Numbered from the stretch's first letter, positions 53,723 to 63,494 are shown. The stretch: 64,000 bases of DNA from Pseudovibrio sp. Ad37 (GCF_001623075.1 NZ_LMCF01000065.1:43546-107545), one strand, 5' to 3'. The notes: generated from the letters alone by a model not told the origin. A program made the numbers and translations.

Positions 53723-55210
53723 TTATTGCGCAAGATACTGCGGAGCTGACTTCAGGTAACTCCCATAGGCCTGCGCATTCGGATAGGAGAACTGCTCTGC
53801 AACAGGATTACTGCGCTTGCGTTTGGCCGCTCCAATATCTTCCAGCAGTTCATCAAAATGCTTGAAGTGGAATGGAGCTGAGCACAATCCGCCATAAACC
53901 TGAGCTGCTGGCCGGTCATCACGCCGCCAATCCAGCATCTCATCAATGTTCTGACGCATCTGTCCATCCGTTGGTTGCTTCTCCAGCTGCCCATCCGCAT
54001 AGCGCACCAACCAGTTGGCAATCATCTCTGCAGAAAGCACCGTGCAGAAGCTGGAATTGAAGCCCACAAACCCCATTTCTGGCAGGTCAGGGTTTACAGA
54101 AAGACGGTAGGTCCGATACTGCCCGTCCTCTTCAATCAGCTTGTCACGATACTCTTTTGCCAGATACGGAATGCCCAGCTTCCACCCCACTGCAAGCACC
54201 GAAACATCACAGCCCACTTTATCGCCGCTCGTTAGCACTGCCTGACCATCTTCATAATGATCAATCGTGCCTTGAACCGGCTTGATAACGCCGCTCTTGA
54301 ACCCCTCAAACAGTCCTGGGGTGACAATGGGAATTGAGCAGGAAATGTCCTTCTCAATCGGCACCTTCGGCACCATATCCCACTTATTCAGCCCCAACTG
54401 AAGCTTCAGCAACATTTCAAGACCTCGGAAATTCGCCCAGATCAGCGGCTTTGCAATTGCAGCCATCGCCTTTTGCAGCGGATTTCTGCCCCAGCTGTTG
54501 AATTGCAACTCCTGCGCCCGCATGTAAAGCAGTCGCTTAAAGTTGATGCCGCCCACAAAGTAGGGTACTCGCCACACAGGCTCACGATACACCAGTGTCA
54601 CTTGAGAGGCCCCATTCTTCGCCGCATTAACCGCTACATCGGTTGCCGACTTGGAACCACCCAGCACCACCACCTGTTTGCCCTTGGCAAGGGAAGGATC
54701 GGTATAGTCGGAAGAGTGCATGACATGCCCGCCCTGCGCCTCAAAACTGTCCTGTCCCGGATGGCTGATAATGTTCTTTTAAGAAAACTGACCCGTTGAG
54801 ATGACAACAAAGTCGAAGTCTTCTTTACGAACCTGACCCGCAGCATCCAGTGTTAGAGACCATTCCGGCTGGCCATCCGTTCGTCGTTCCATGGAAAGCA
54901 CTGAGGTATTCAATTGGAACAGCCGGTGCAGCTTGTGTTTATGAGCATAGGAATGCAGATAAGCATGCACTTGCGGCCCTTTGGGCCATTCCGGATATGC
55001 CTTGGGCATAGGATGATCCGTATAACAATACAGATCTTTTGGAGACTGGGTCTGTACCCCCGGGTAGGATCTGGAAAGTTCCCAGACCCCGCCGAAATCG
55101 TGGGTGCGCTCGTACCCGAACACCCGGTGCCCTCGCTCGTCAAAGGCTTTGGCAGCCGCAAGACCGCTCACGCCGCCGCCAATGACAGCAACTTTCTTCT
55201 TCTTCACCAT
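53723..55210 (-). pseudogene. flavin-containing monooxygenase gene interrupted by an in-frame TAA
   Basis: The minus-strand frame encodes an FAD/NADPH monooxygenase. The first 143 codons give the FAD loop VAVIGGGVSGLAAAKAFDE and DFGGVWELSRSYPGVQTQSP, ending ISTGQFS. Codon 144 is TAA (54779-54781), and the frame then continues without further stop for about 350 codons through the NADPH loop VVVLGGSKSATDVAVNAA and YREPVWRVPYF to the end. The frame does not shift, so one base change (for example GAA to TAA) explains it. A second start at ATG 54721 exists but would lack the FAD domain. It may be a recent nonsense mutation or a sequence error. The cupin gene starts just upstream. Confidence 0.85.
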
Positions 55211-55221
55211 GTCAGCCACCC

Positions 55222-55692
55222 TTATTCTGCTGGTGGCGGTAGGAAGTCGACTTCATGAAGTGCAGAGATGCGCACAAGCTCTTCCGGATCTGTCACGCCG
55301 TCCAAAGCCTCAAACAGATCATAGAGCTTGCGGGAAGGGGCCACACCAAACACACAGGTTGCATCATCGCCAGAGCGGTTGAAGATTCCATGTGCGATGC
55401 CGCGCGGCATTCTGATCGTGTCTCCCGGTCCGGCTTTATGGCAGGCTTCCCCAAACTCCACCTCAAGCGCACCAGTCAACACGGTGATCCACTCATCCTG
55501 CGTTGGGTGAATATGCGGTGGCACAAAGGTTCCGTCCGGAATAGTTGCATGCCAAATAAACACGTTCTCGGTCAGTACTTTCGGTGTGTATGTATGGCCA
55601 ACAACATTCCAGCTGGTGTTGTCATTAAGGCCTTCCCCCACAAGCGTCACACCTTGCAAAGCACCTTCCGGTATCAAGACTTGATCAGACAT
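55222..55692 (-). CDS. cupin-domain protein
   Basis: Predicted 156-residue single-cupin protein. The metal-binding cupin motifs are VPPHIHPTQDEWITVLTG and GDTIRMPRGIAHGIFN, with histidines and a glutamate to bind a metal. ATG 55692 follows GGAGGAAAATT. The monooxygenase gene starts 11 bp downstream, so they form an operon; the cupin may act on the same substrate or product. Reaction unknown. Confidence 0.85.
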   Translation of the reverse strand: MSDQVLIPEGALQGVTLVGEGLNDNTSWNVVGHTYTPKVLTENVFIWHATIPDGTFVPPHIHPTQDEWITVLTGALEVEFGEACHKAGPGDTIRMPRGIAHGIFNRSGDDATCVFGVAPSRKLYDLFEALDGVTDPEELVRISALHEVDFLPPPAE

Positions 55693-56093
55693 AATTTTCC
55701 TCCTCATCAATAGAATAAAGTGGCTGCTTAGCTCTGATTATTTAATTTTAAAATTTATCAATCTATCTCTGTAATATCTCCGCCATGAATACATAGAAAT
55801 AATAGTAATTTAGGCGGCGTTGATAAATATTTATCTGGTCTGGATAGATTCTTTTTTAAACTTAAAACAATGATATTTGCGAAGGGAGATAGTTCAAGCT
55901 TAAAATGTTATGGGCTCTACAAACTATCGATTTTGGAAGGTGAAATGAAAAATGCAGAACGCATAGAGAGGGAGGTAACCAGCGGGATTCGCTGGGATTA
56001 GTCTGAGGATATTTCAGTTTTTACAATGCACGATAAAATTATGCAGAGCCCTCACAACACTGGAAAGACTCTGCAAAATACTCGTAGCAGCTG
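55693..56093. other. AT-rich intergenic region upstream of the cupin/monooxygenase operon
   Basis: About 400 bp with strong AT bias near 55740-55880, where promoters for the cupin operon are expected. It also holds a hairpin at 56042-56075 (TGCAGAG / CTCTGCA) that may end the small monooxygenase transcript. No gene was seen. Confidence 0.4.
56042..56075 (-). terminator. hairpin after the antibiotic-biosynthesis-type monooxygenase
   Basis: Stem TGCAGAG / CTCTGCA with a 20-base loop, 19 bp past the stop of the minus-strand gene, followed by ATAATTTTATC on that strand. Confidence 0.45.
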
Positions 56094-56378
56094 TTAGATG
56101 CGTGTCATCTCGTTCACAGTAAACTCGTCAACAGCACCCTCTGTTGCCACCATGTAAGCAGCCAGATGAGGGGCGCTCATGTGCTCCTGCCACAGCTCAC
56201 GTGTTTCCCAGTTCTCATAAAACATGAAGTGAGCGGGATTTTCATTGTCCACGTGCAGATCATATTGCAGGCAACCAGCTTCAGCGCGGGTCACATCAAT
56301 CAGCTTCTCCAGCTCTGCTTGCACAAGATCTTCCTTGCCTTTGGCTGCATGGATATTGGCGACGATGGTCAAGGTCAT
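56094..56378 (-). CDS. antibiotic biosynthesis monooxygenase-family (ABM) protein
   Basis: Predicted 94-residue dimeric alpha/beta barrel protein. VANIHAAKGKEDLVQAELEK, then AGCLQYDLHVDNENPAHFMF and YENWETRELWQEHMSAPHL are typical of the YgiN/ABM group, which includes cofactor-free quinol monooxygenases. Divergent from an HxlR regulator 214 bp away, so probably controlled by it. Substrate unknown, though quinone or aldehyde stress is common for such pairs. Confidence 0.88.
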   Translation of the reverse strand: MTLTIVANIHAAKGKEDLVQAELEKLIDVTRAEAGCLQYDLHVDNENPAHFMFYENWETRELWQEHMSAPHLAAYMVATEGAVDEFTVNEMTRI

Positions 56379-56482
56379 AGGAGCAATCCTCTCTTTTGTT
56401 TTGCTGGCAGAGAACCTATATAGACGCTATATCAATAACAAGTACGCACAATTTTGACCTGTAGGTACAAGAAGTATACTAA

Positions 56483-56529
56483 GGCGTGCTCCCGAAAAGT
56501 GGTTCTGGTTTTCGGATAAGAGTACGTGC
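56483..56529. repeat. intergenic palindromic repeat, copy 2
   Basis: Core CCCGAAAAGTGG ... GGTTTTCGGATAAGA with outer arms GCGTGC / GTACGTGC. Same element as at 22740-22782. Confidence 0.7.
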
Positions 56530-56592
56530 AAAAAAAGGCTTAGAGCCTGTTGTTTGAATGCATATGAAAGCAACCTGCTCTCAGGAGATAAT

Positions 56593-56949
56593 ATGAGTGA
56601 TAAAAACCAGCGCTTCGAGCAATACAATTGCAGTCAGGGATGTCCCGTAGAAGCTGCACTGGAGCTGATTGGCGGCAAATGGAAGGGCGTTATTCTCTAC
56701 CATCTGATGGAAGGGACACAGCGCTTTGGCGAGTTGAAAAAACAAGTCGGAACAGTCACTCAGCGTATGTTGACCAAACAATTGAGAGAGCTGGAAACCG
56801 ACGGTCTGGTCTCCCGCAAAGTCTTCGCTGTGGTTCCGCCTCACGTAGAATACTCACTCACACCAAAGGGCGAAACTCTCCGCCCCATTATCACCGCACT
56901 GCGCGATTGGGGCATCTATCATGCTGTACGGGAAAAGGAAGAGGCCTGA
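56593..56949 (+). CDS. HxlR-family transcriptional regulator
   Basis: Predicted 118-residue winged-helix regulator. The cysteine in NCSQGCPVEAALELIGGKW and the pattern LYHLMEGTQRFGELKKQVG, then VTQRMLTKQLRELETDGLV are diagnostic; cysteine-containing HxlR proteins often sense quinones or aldehydes. ATG 56593 follows CAGGAGATAAT. Divergent from the ABM-type monooxygenase gene. Confidence 0.92.
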   Translation: MSDKNQRFEQYNCSQGCPVEAALELIGGKWKGVILYHLMEGTQRFGELKKQVGTVTQRMLTKQLRELETDGLVSRKVFAVVPPHVEYSLTPKGETLRPIITALRDWGIYHAVREKEEA

Positions 56950-57050
56950 ACGACGAAGAAAGAGCGTATCAACCAGAATGAACATAGCGTTCAAGCCGGG
57001 ATACGCTCAAAAGATAAGACATAATATGGCGTAGGGGTAATCTGGCTTCT

Positions 57051-57296
57051 TTAATGGCCCTCACCAAACGGCCATGAAAATGGCCAGAAAAACGGCCCAA
57101 GCCCAACCGTGCAGAAAAACAGGAAGTAAGCACCAATCATGCGCACCAGATCCAGTTTATAAAGCGCCAGCGCCGCCTCATAAAACACGTAGGCACTAAA
57201 CACCATAAACCCAACCCCAAGCAGCACCTGCACGCCCAGGATCACCAACTCCTGAAAAGACCGCGAAGCCTCCGGTTGTGTCACACCACCACCCAT
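57051..57296 (-). CDS. small hypothetical membrane protein
   Basis: Predicted 81-residue protein with two membrane segments (LVILGVQVLLGVGFMVFSAY and MIGAYFLFFCTVGLGPFFW). The C-terminus FWPFSWPFGEGH is rich in Phe, Trp and Pro. No known family was recognised. A GGCTGAG precedes the ATG. Confidence 0.6.
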   Translation of the reverse strand: MGGGVTQPEASRSFQELVILGVQVLLGVGFMVFSAYVFYEAALALYKLDLVRMIGAYFLFFCTVGLGPFFWPFSWPFGEGH

Positions 57297-57710
57297 ATCT
57301 CAGCCTCTCTCTATCCAAAACACACCCAAAACCCTACCAGATCCCACAATCATTCACACCCCACAATGTTGTGTGTGGGGAGGGATGCAGTCCGAATGCC
57401 GCTAGTTCGTACACACTAACTGGTGCTCATAAGACCTCTCATCGCGGTTCTCATGCAAAAATAATATCAACCAGAAATCTGGAAAAAAATAAGATGAAAA
57501 CAACTCACTCAATAGGAGTAAAAACTAGTTTTTAAATCTATAATTGCATAGTGCATATAATTAAATCTGTGGTTGATTTATGAGGGTTAGCTAGTTTCAT
57601 CGATTGAACGTAGTTGGAATTTTTTGAATCAATTGAGAGTAAAATCATATTTGAAATCAAATATTTTTAGCGACAACGTCATGGCGTGATTTTTATTTTC
57701 AGAGGTTGTC
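57297..57710. other. AT-rich intergenic region upstream of the first RTX gene
   Basis: About 410 bp with rising AT content to ~57660. One hairpin, CCCCACA / TGTGGGG (57359-57380), could be a terminator. The promoter of the RTX gene is expected near its 3' end; no gene seen. Confidence 0.4.
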
Positions 57711-59489
57711 ATGTCTGATTCTGTTTCTTCAACTCCTCCCAGCAATACGCTTGATTTCGGCCTTGTTGAGACGGTGCTCTCAACACAAACTGCTCCGGAA
57801 CCGACATTTTCGGATGAGCGGGAGAACACTTACGTCTACGAATATGGCAGCAGCCATGACACGATCATCGACGTGCAAGCAGACAGTTCCGAGATCAACG
57901 AGCTGGTTATCGGGTCCGGCTACTACCCACATGAAGTACAGTTCAGCCGCCCGTCCGGAACGGACAATGACGATCTTCTTCTGACGTTCCGCAATGGTGG
58001 CACACTGCTGATCAAGAACCAGTTCGCAGATGAACAAGGTATCCAGACAATCCGCTTTGCTGACGCCGACTATTTGGTGCTGTCAGGCTACCGGGTTATG
58101 GAGGTCACGTTTAACACCACCTCGGGCGATGATGCCATCCATGGCGGTGATCAGGGCGATATGCTTTACGGCGGCTCAGGCAACGACACTCTCCATGGTC
58201 ATGAAGGTGATGACACACTGATCGGTGGGTATGACGACGACACGTTGTTCGGAGGGTCTGGCAACGATACTTTGAACGGTGAGCATGGCGATGACACTTT
58301 GGTCGGTGGGACCGGCAACGACACCTATAAATATGAATATGGCAGCGGCCATGACACGATCATCGACGTGCATGCGGATAGTTCCGAGATCAACGAGTTG
58401 GTTATTAGTGATTACCACCCATATGAAGTGGAGTTCAGCCGTCCGTCTGGCACGGACAGTGATGATCTTCTTCTGACGTTCCGCAATGGTGGCACGCTGC
58501 TGATCAAGAACCAGTTTGCCGATGGTCAGAGCCTCCAGACCATCCGCTTTGTTGAGGCTGACTATTTTGTCCTGTCCGGCTACCAGATCATGGAAGCCAC
58601 GTTTCACACCACAGAGGGTGATGACGTGGTGCACGGCAACAATCAGGGCGACACGCTTTACGGCCTTGGCGGCAACGACACTCTCCATGGTCATGAAGGT
58701 GATGACACACTGATCGGTGGGTATGACGACGACACGTTGTTCGGAGGATCTGGCAACGATACTTTGAACGGTGAGCATGGCGATGACACTTTGGTCGGTG
58801 GGACCGGCAACGACACCTATAAATATGAATATGGCAGCGGCCATGACACGATCATCGACGTGCATGCGGACAGTTCCGAGATCAACGAGCTGATTATCGG
58901 ATCCAGTTACTACCCATATGAGGTACAGTTCACTCGTCCTTCGGGAACAGACAATGACGACCTTCTTCTAACGTTCCATGATGGCGGCACGTTGCTGATC
59001 AAGAACCAGTTCAGCGAGGGTGAGGGTATCCAGACGATCCGTTTTGCTGATGATGAGTATGTTGTGCTGTCAGGCTACGAGATCATGGAAGCCACGTTTA
59101 ACCCGACCCCAGGCGATGATGTCATCCATGGCGGCGATCAGGGCGATATGCTTTACGGCGGTTCAGGCAACGACACACTTCATGGTTATGAGGGCGATGA
59201 CTCCCTGATCGGTGGGGATGGTGATGACACGCTCATCGGTGGTGCAGGCAATGACACCTTCAGGTTTGAGTACAGGCATTCCGGCAATGACACTATCATT
59301 GACTTTAATGTTGATACTGAAGTTATTCAGTTTGAGTTTGGATTTCTGACGAGCTTCGGTGAACTGCTGGAAGCAGTAAGCGATGTGGGAACAGATGTTG
59401 TCATTCACCTTGATGGTGAGACGTCGATTACTCTGAATGGTGTCCAGACAGGCAGCCTCCAAGAGAGCAATTTTGAGTTTCTGATCTAA
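57711..59489 (+). CDS. RTX calcium-binding secreted protein with three tandem modules
   Basis: Predicted 592-residue acidic protein. After a ~40-residue leader it has three near-identical modules of about 164 residues. Each combines a haemolysin-type calcium-binding-related domain (SRPSGTD, DDLLLTFRNGGTLLIKNQF, QTIRFADADY) with GGxGxD nonapeptides (GGSGNDTLHGHEGDDTLIGG). The C-terminus, about 60 residues ending ESNFEFLI, is the kind of hydrophobic-tipped signal used for type I secretion. No catalytic domain is visible. A 195-bp stretch is almost identical between modules. ATG 57711 has AGAGGTTG just upstream. No HlyBD/TolC genes are adjacent, so its exporter is encoded elsewhere. Confidence 0.85.
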   Translation: MSDSVSSTPPSNTLDFGLVETVLSTQTAPEPTFSDERENTYVYEYGSSHDTIIDVQADSSEINELVIGSGYYPHEVQFSRPSGTDNDDLLLTFRNGGTLLIKNQFADEQGIQTIRFADADYLVLSGYRVMEVTFNTTSGDDAIHGGDQGDMLYGGSGNDTLHGHEGDDTLIGGYDDDTLFGGSGNDTLNGEHGDDTLVGGTGNDTYKYEYGSGHDTIIDVHADSSEINELVISDYHPYEVEFSRPSGTDSDDLLLTFRNGGTLLIKNQFADGQSLQTIRFVEADYFVLSGYQIMEATFHTTEGDDVVHGNNQGDTLYGLGGNDTLHGHEGDDTLIGGYDDDTLFGGSGNDTLNGEHGDDTLVGGTGNDTYKYEYGSGHDTIIDVHADSSEINELIIGSSYYPYEVQFTRPSGTDNDDLLLTFHDGGTLLIKNQFSEGEGIQTIRFADDEYVVLSGYEIMEATFNPTPGDDVIHGGDQGDMLYGGSGNDTLHGYEGDDSLIGGDGDDTLIGGAGNDTFRFEYRHSGNDTIIDFNVDTEVIQFEFGFLTSFGELLEAVSDVGTDVVIHLDGETSITLNGVQTGSLQESNFEFLI

Positions 59490-60271
59490 ACGGCCATAAG
59501 CAGTTATAGAAGGTTGATACTTGGGGTGTTCGGTTTGTAATCGGCTGCCCTAAGTGCTTTTCCAGCAAATACTTCGACGCACCATCATCAGATGTGCCCG
59601 AACCAATATCCTCATTCGTCTTCACCATTCATTCCGTCATAGCAGTCCATTCGTACGTTTCTGGTGGGTCTGACTTGCCAATTTGGTGCAGAAAGGTCAA
59701 AAGACTGCGACTTGAGGTAGTTTGAGACCGTAGTGAATGACTGAAGCAACAAAAAAACTCTATAATATCAATCAATCAGTCTGTCTTCGCAGTCGCGCCG
59801 ATGCTTGATGGGATCGATACTTAAAGTTTATTTATATACTACACGTGTTGTCAGGTGATGGCGTTGTAAGTCGTACTGATATTCGTACTAATATCTGAAT
59901 TTGAGATAGATATTGGTGAGGCCTGAAAATAAAATTACGTTATAGACAGCGGGTGTTTCAGGTCTAAGTCTAACAAACACAGCCGTGAGCTGTCGATCAA
60001 TCAACTCATCAGTGGTTGGATCAACGTCCCCTTGGATGCCGTAGCTGTTTCTTTTTGGGTCCTCTATCAGATCTTGATGCAAGACGCGGAACAGGGTGGC
60101 TGGTCCACGTTTGGTTCCTCTATGAGAATACAGCCATTCGCGCATTCTATAGAAAATCTAGCTAATTTACGCTTATTGCTTGCGTCTTAAGCTTGTCCTA
60201 GCCAACAGCTAATTTACTGCAATCATGAGTATACTTAATTAATGTTTACAATCATAAATATGTATGCATAG
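59490..60271. other. intergenic region between the two RTX genes
   Basis: About 780 bp, AT-rich toward the second RTX gene. It contains one minus-strand frame (59888-60145) of uncertain status and a direct repeat TCGTACT (59872 and 59884). A minus-strand frame at 59428-59628 partly overlapping the RTX gene is probably chance. It looks like decayed sequence but no origin could be assigned. Confidence 0.4.
59888..60145 (-). CDS. doubtful small ORF, possible gene remnant
   Basis: An 85-codon frame with gene-like codon use in the first 70 codons (e.g. LFRVLHQDLIEDPKRN and PTTDELIDRQLTAVFVRL). No ribosome-binding site is clear and no family is recognised; it may be the tail of a disrupted gene. 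Confidence 0.25.
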   Translation of the reverse strand: MREWLYSHRGTKRGPATLFRVLHQDLIEDPKRNSYGIQGDVDPTTDELIDRQLTAVFVRLRPETPAVYNVILFSGLTNIYLKFRY

Positions 60272-63200
60272 ATGTATGATGCAATTATGCATGATGAATC
60301 TATGGTATCTCAAATGACAAATTTTGTACCCTCAGCCTATCCTGTTGTAACAGGAGGGGACGAAAGCTCTTCTCATAAGATCACACCTAGTTTTTACGAT
60401 AGCGATTCCGCCGATACTCACACTTTCACCGTAGATACCACCAACACGCTTGGCTCGGTCACAATCAATGATGATGGTACGTTCTCTTACAATCCAGCAG
60501 GGCAGTTTGAGTATCTGGCTTTGGGCGAGAAAACGACAGATACGTTTACATATACAGTGATCGATAGCTCTGGAGCCAGTTCGTCAGCGACAGTCACTAT
60601 AGAGCTCTTTGGTTCTAACGATGGTCCTGTAGCTTTTGCTTCGAGTGAAACCACAGGTGAAGGCAGTGCAGTTACTATAACGCCGTCTTATTCTGATGCA
60701 GACACCACAGACGCCCATAGTTTCACCGTAGATACCACCAGCACGCTTGGCTCGGTTACCGTGAATGATGACGGTACATTCTCCTATCATCCGCAGGGCC
60801 AGTTTGATGGTCTTACAGCTGATGAAACTGCCACGGATACCTTTACTTATACCGTTACCGACAGTTCCGGTGCGAGTTCGACTGAAACTGTTACGATTAA
60901 GATCAGCGGTGTGAACGATGCACCTGTTGTTGATGATATTGCAGCAACAACATCTGAGGATGAAAGCGTCTTTATTGAACCAGCTTTCTCAGATGCTGAG
61001 GTCTCAGACACTCATACCGTCACCGTAGATGCCAGTGAAACAACTGGGCAGGTCTCTCTGGTCGATGGCAGCTTCCAGTACAATCCAAATGGTCAGTTTG
61101 AGCATCTTGCTGTTGGTGAGAGTACGACTGACACCTTCACCTACACGGTGGATGACGGCAACGGCGGCGTCGTTACAAAGACAGTGACTGTTACCATTAC
61201 CGGAACTAATGATGCTCCCGTAGCTTCTGAAACTACAGCAAGCACAGGCGAAGATAATAGCATTACCATCAATCCAACTTACTCCGACGTCGATATCTCT
61301 GACACTCACAGCTTCAGTGTGGATACCACCAACACACTAGGTTCGGTCACTGTGAATGATGATGGCACATTCGCTTATGACCCGAATGGGCAGTTCGAGG
61401 ATTTAGCCGTTGGTGAGACTACAAGTGACAGTTTCAGCTATAGTGTAACGGATAGCTCGGGAGAGACCTCAATAAATACGGTCACAGTCACAATTATTGG
61501 CCAAAACGACGCTCCTAAGGCAAGTGCTATAACAGCAAGCACTGGTGAGGGGAGTTCTGTCACCATCGCGCCTTCTTATTCGGATGTCGATACGTCAGAT
61601 ATACATAGCTTCAGTGCGGACACTGCAAACACGATTGGCTCGGTCACAATCAATGATGATGGGTCATTCTCCTACGATCCAGCTAATCTCGTTGGTTCTC
61701 TCGGGCTTGGTGAAACGACAACTGATACCTTTAACTACACGGTTACGGATAGCGCTGGAGAAAGCTCAATAGCAACTGCAAGTGTGACTGTCGTGGGAGA
61801 TAGTGAAATATTGAGCGGGAGTACGGACAAGGATACCTATTCGACTTGGGCAGATAGTGGGTCAACTATGATTGACTACACCACTGAAGTCGATGGCGGT
61901 GGGTTTGATACGATTGTCTTTGAAGATTTGTCTCTTGCTGATGTTAAAATTTCGATAGTCGAACACGATGGAGAAAACGGCACTGCTCTCAAGATTTCCT
62001 GGGAGGCAGATGGAGATCGCCCAGCTGGTCAGATCCAGATTGCGAACATGGGGGCTCACATAGAGCGTTATGAGTTTGCAGATGGTACAAACTTGTCCAA
62101 GATCTCAGTGTTTAGCGATGGGAAGCCTAGGCTTTTTGGTACCGATGAGGCTGATGTTTTCATCGGATCCGATGCCAATGAAGAGGTATATGGAAGTGAC
62201 GGCGCTGATGTAATTGATGGAGGTGGTGGAGACGATACCCTTAATTATAGCGCTTCGACTGCAGCGGTTAACGTCAATATGAGCACAGCGGAGTTATCTG
62301 GTGGTTATGCCGAAGGTGACCAGATTACCAACATTAAGAGCATTTACGGCTCCAATTTTGACGATGTCATAATTGGGGATGACAACGATAACGGCTTATA
62401 TGCATCCGATGGTATCGACCACCTAGAAGGTAAAGGTGGTGACGATGTTCTCAATGCTTTTGGTTCGGGAGCTGACTATCTTGATGGCGGTGAAGGGCAG
62501 GACACAGTGCGTTACCGCTGGTCGAGTGCTTCTGTGGTGGTGAACCTACTTGATCAGTCTCAAAACGCAGGAGATGCCGAAGGTGACGCCTATATTTCGA
62601 TAGAGAATATTGTTGGCAGCGATCTATATAGTGACCATCTCACAGGGGATGATGCTGATAACTCAATCTGGAGTCACGGCGGAGACGATAAGCTATTTGG
62701 TGAGGCTGGCTCAGATCACCTGAATGGAGGCGATGGCCACGATACACTTTATGGTGGAGCCGACAATGATGTGCTTATTGGTGAAGCTGGTGATGACAAT
62801 TTGTTTGGAGGGGAAGGGGACGACTTCTTAAGAGGCGGCTCAGGTTCTGATTATCTTGACGGTGGGATTGGAACCGATTGGATTAGCTACACAGAGTACG
62901 GCGATCTTGGGCAAATTTCAGTTATTGACCTTTTAACAGGCACAGGTAGTGGAGGAGTCGCCGCTGGAGACACTTATGTCTCAATCGAAAATGCCAATGG
63001 TAGTGATGGGGATGATCATATTATCGGCACGGCAGGAGATAACATTTTAGGTGGTCGAAAAGGCGATGATACCCTTGTTGGGCAAGCAGGGAACGATACG
63101 TTGCATGGGGGCAAAGGTAGTGACAACTTTGTGTTTGAGGGCTCGTCATTCGGTAATGACGTAATTACTGACTTTAAAGCTGGAGCTGAGTCAGACGACA

Positions 63201-63364
63201 TTATTTCCTTTGATGCAGATCTATTTGCGAATCTGGAGGCGGTTTTGATGGCTGCAACGGATGATGGGGTCAACACGGTAATCGTGCTTGATGAAGATAA
63301 CTCTGTGACCCTGACAGGTGTTCTGACCTCTGATCTTCATTCAGACGACTTCCAATTTATCTGA
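60272..63364 (+). CDS. VCBS/cadherin-like repeat and RTX protein, putative secreted adhesin
   Basis: Predicted 1030-residue acidic secreted protein. Residues ~35-510 hold five tandem repeats of ~99 residues with the VCBS/bacterial cadherin-like pattern (GSVTINDDGTFSYNP, TDTFTYTVIDSSG). A linker (~515-630) follows, then RTX nonapeptides between ~640 and 957 (GGDGHDTLYGGADNDVLIG, GGKGSDNF). The end GNDVITDFKAG with a final SDDFQFI is a typical type I secretion tail. Such proteins are cell-surface or biofilm adhesins; no enzyme domain is seen. ATG 60272 is the first; 60287, 60302 and 60314 are also in frame, none with a strong ribosome-binding site. A terminator follows. Confidence 0.85.
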   Translation: MYDAIMHDESMVSQMTNFVPSAYPVVTGGDESSSHKITPSFYDSDSADTHTFTVDTTNTLGSVTINDDGTFSYNPAGQFEYLALGEKTTDTFTYTVIDSSGASSSATVTIELFGSNDGPVAFASSETTGEGSAVTITPSYSDADTTDAHSFTVDTTSTLGSVTVNDDGTFSYHPQGQFDGLTADETATDTFTYTVTDSSGASSTETVTIKISGVNDAPVVDDIAATTSEDESVFIEPAFSDAEVSDTHTVTVDASETTGQVSLVDGSFQYNPNGQFEHLAVGESTTDTFTYTVDDGNGGVVTKTVTVTITGTNDAPVASETTASTGEDNSITINPTYSDVDISDTHSFSVDTTNTLGSVTVNDDGTFAYDPNGQFEDLAVGETTSDSFSYSVTDSSGETSINTVTVTIIGQNDAPKASAITASTGEGSSVTIAPSYSDVDTSDIHSFSADTANTIGSVTINDDGSFSYDPANLVGSLGLGETTTDTFNYTVTDSAGESSIATASVTVVGDSEILSGSTDKDTYSTWADSGSTMIDYTTEVDGGGFDTIVFEDLSLADVKISIVEHDGENGTALKISWEADGDRPAGQIQIANMGAHIERYEFADGTNLSKISVFSDGKPRLFGTDEADVFIGSDANEEVYGSDGADVIDGGGGDDTLNYSASTAAVNVNMSTAELSGGYAEGDQITNIKSIYGSNFDDVIIGDDNDNGLYASDGIDHLEGKGGDDVLNAFGSGADYLDGGEGQDTVRYRWSSASVVVNLLDQSQNAGDAEGDAYISIENIVGSDLYSDHLTGDDADNSIWSHGGDDKLFGEAGSDHLNGGDGHDTLYGGADNDVLIGEAGDDNLFGGEGDDFLRGGSGSDYLDGGIGTDWISYTEYGDLGQISVIDLLTGTGSGGVAAGDTYVSIENANGSDGDDHIIGTAGDNILGGRKGDDTLVGQAGNDTLHGGKGSDNFVFEGSSFGNDVITDFKAGAESDDIISFDADLFANLEAVLMAATDDGVNTVIVLDEDNSVTLTGVLTSDLHSDDFQFI

Positions 63365-63387
63365 TCTTCATTGATTGTGTAACATGG

Positions 63388-63420
63388 GCCCTCGGTGATA
63401 TGCGTTACCGAGGGCATTTT
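63388..63420 (+). terminator. rho-independent terminator after the VCBS/RTX gene
   Basis: Stem GCCCTCGGT / ACCGAGGGC with a 10-base loop, followed by ATTTTG, 24 bp past the stop. Confidence 0.8.
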
Positions 63421-63494
63421 GCCTGAGAACAAGTATATTGGGGTGCTTGAGGTTACCCAGTTGAACCTTGTGTGTTTTCCGGCTTTGGATGGTT

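Noticed and set aside
54722..54781. Frameshift or stop-codon recoding in the monooxygenase gene
   Set aside because: The two halves are in the same frame, so no frameshift is needed. TAA is not a known selenocysteine or pyrrolysine codon, and no recoding element was seen.
58176..58865. 229-codon minus-strand frame in the RTX gene
   Set aside because: It repeats because the RTX modules repeat; the plus-strand product has clear calcium-binding motifs.
57840..59260. CRISPR-like periodic repeats
   Set aside because: The repeats are coding RTX modules of 492-495 bp, far too long and without unique spacers between short identical repeats.
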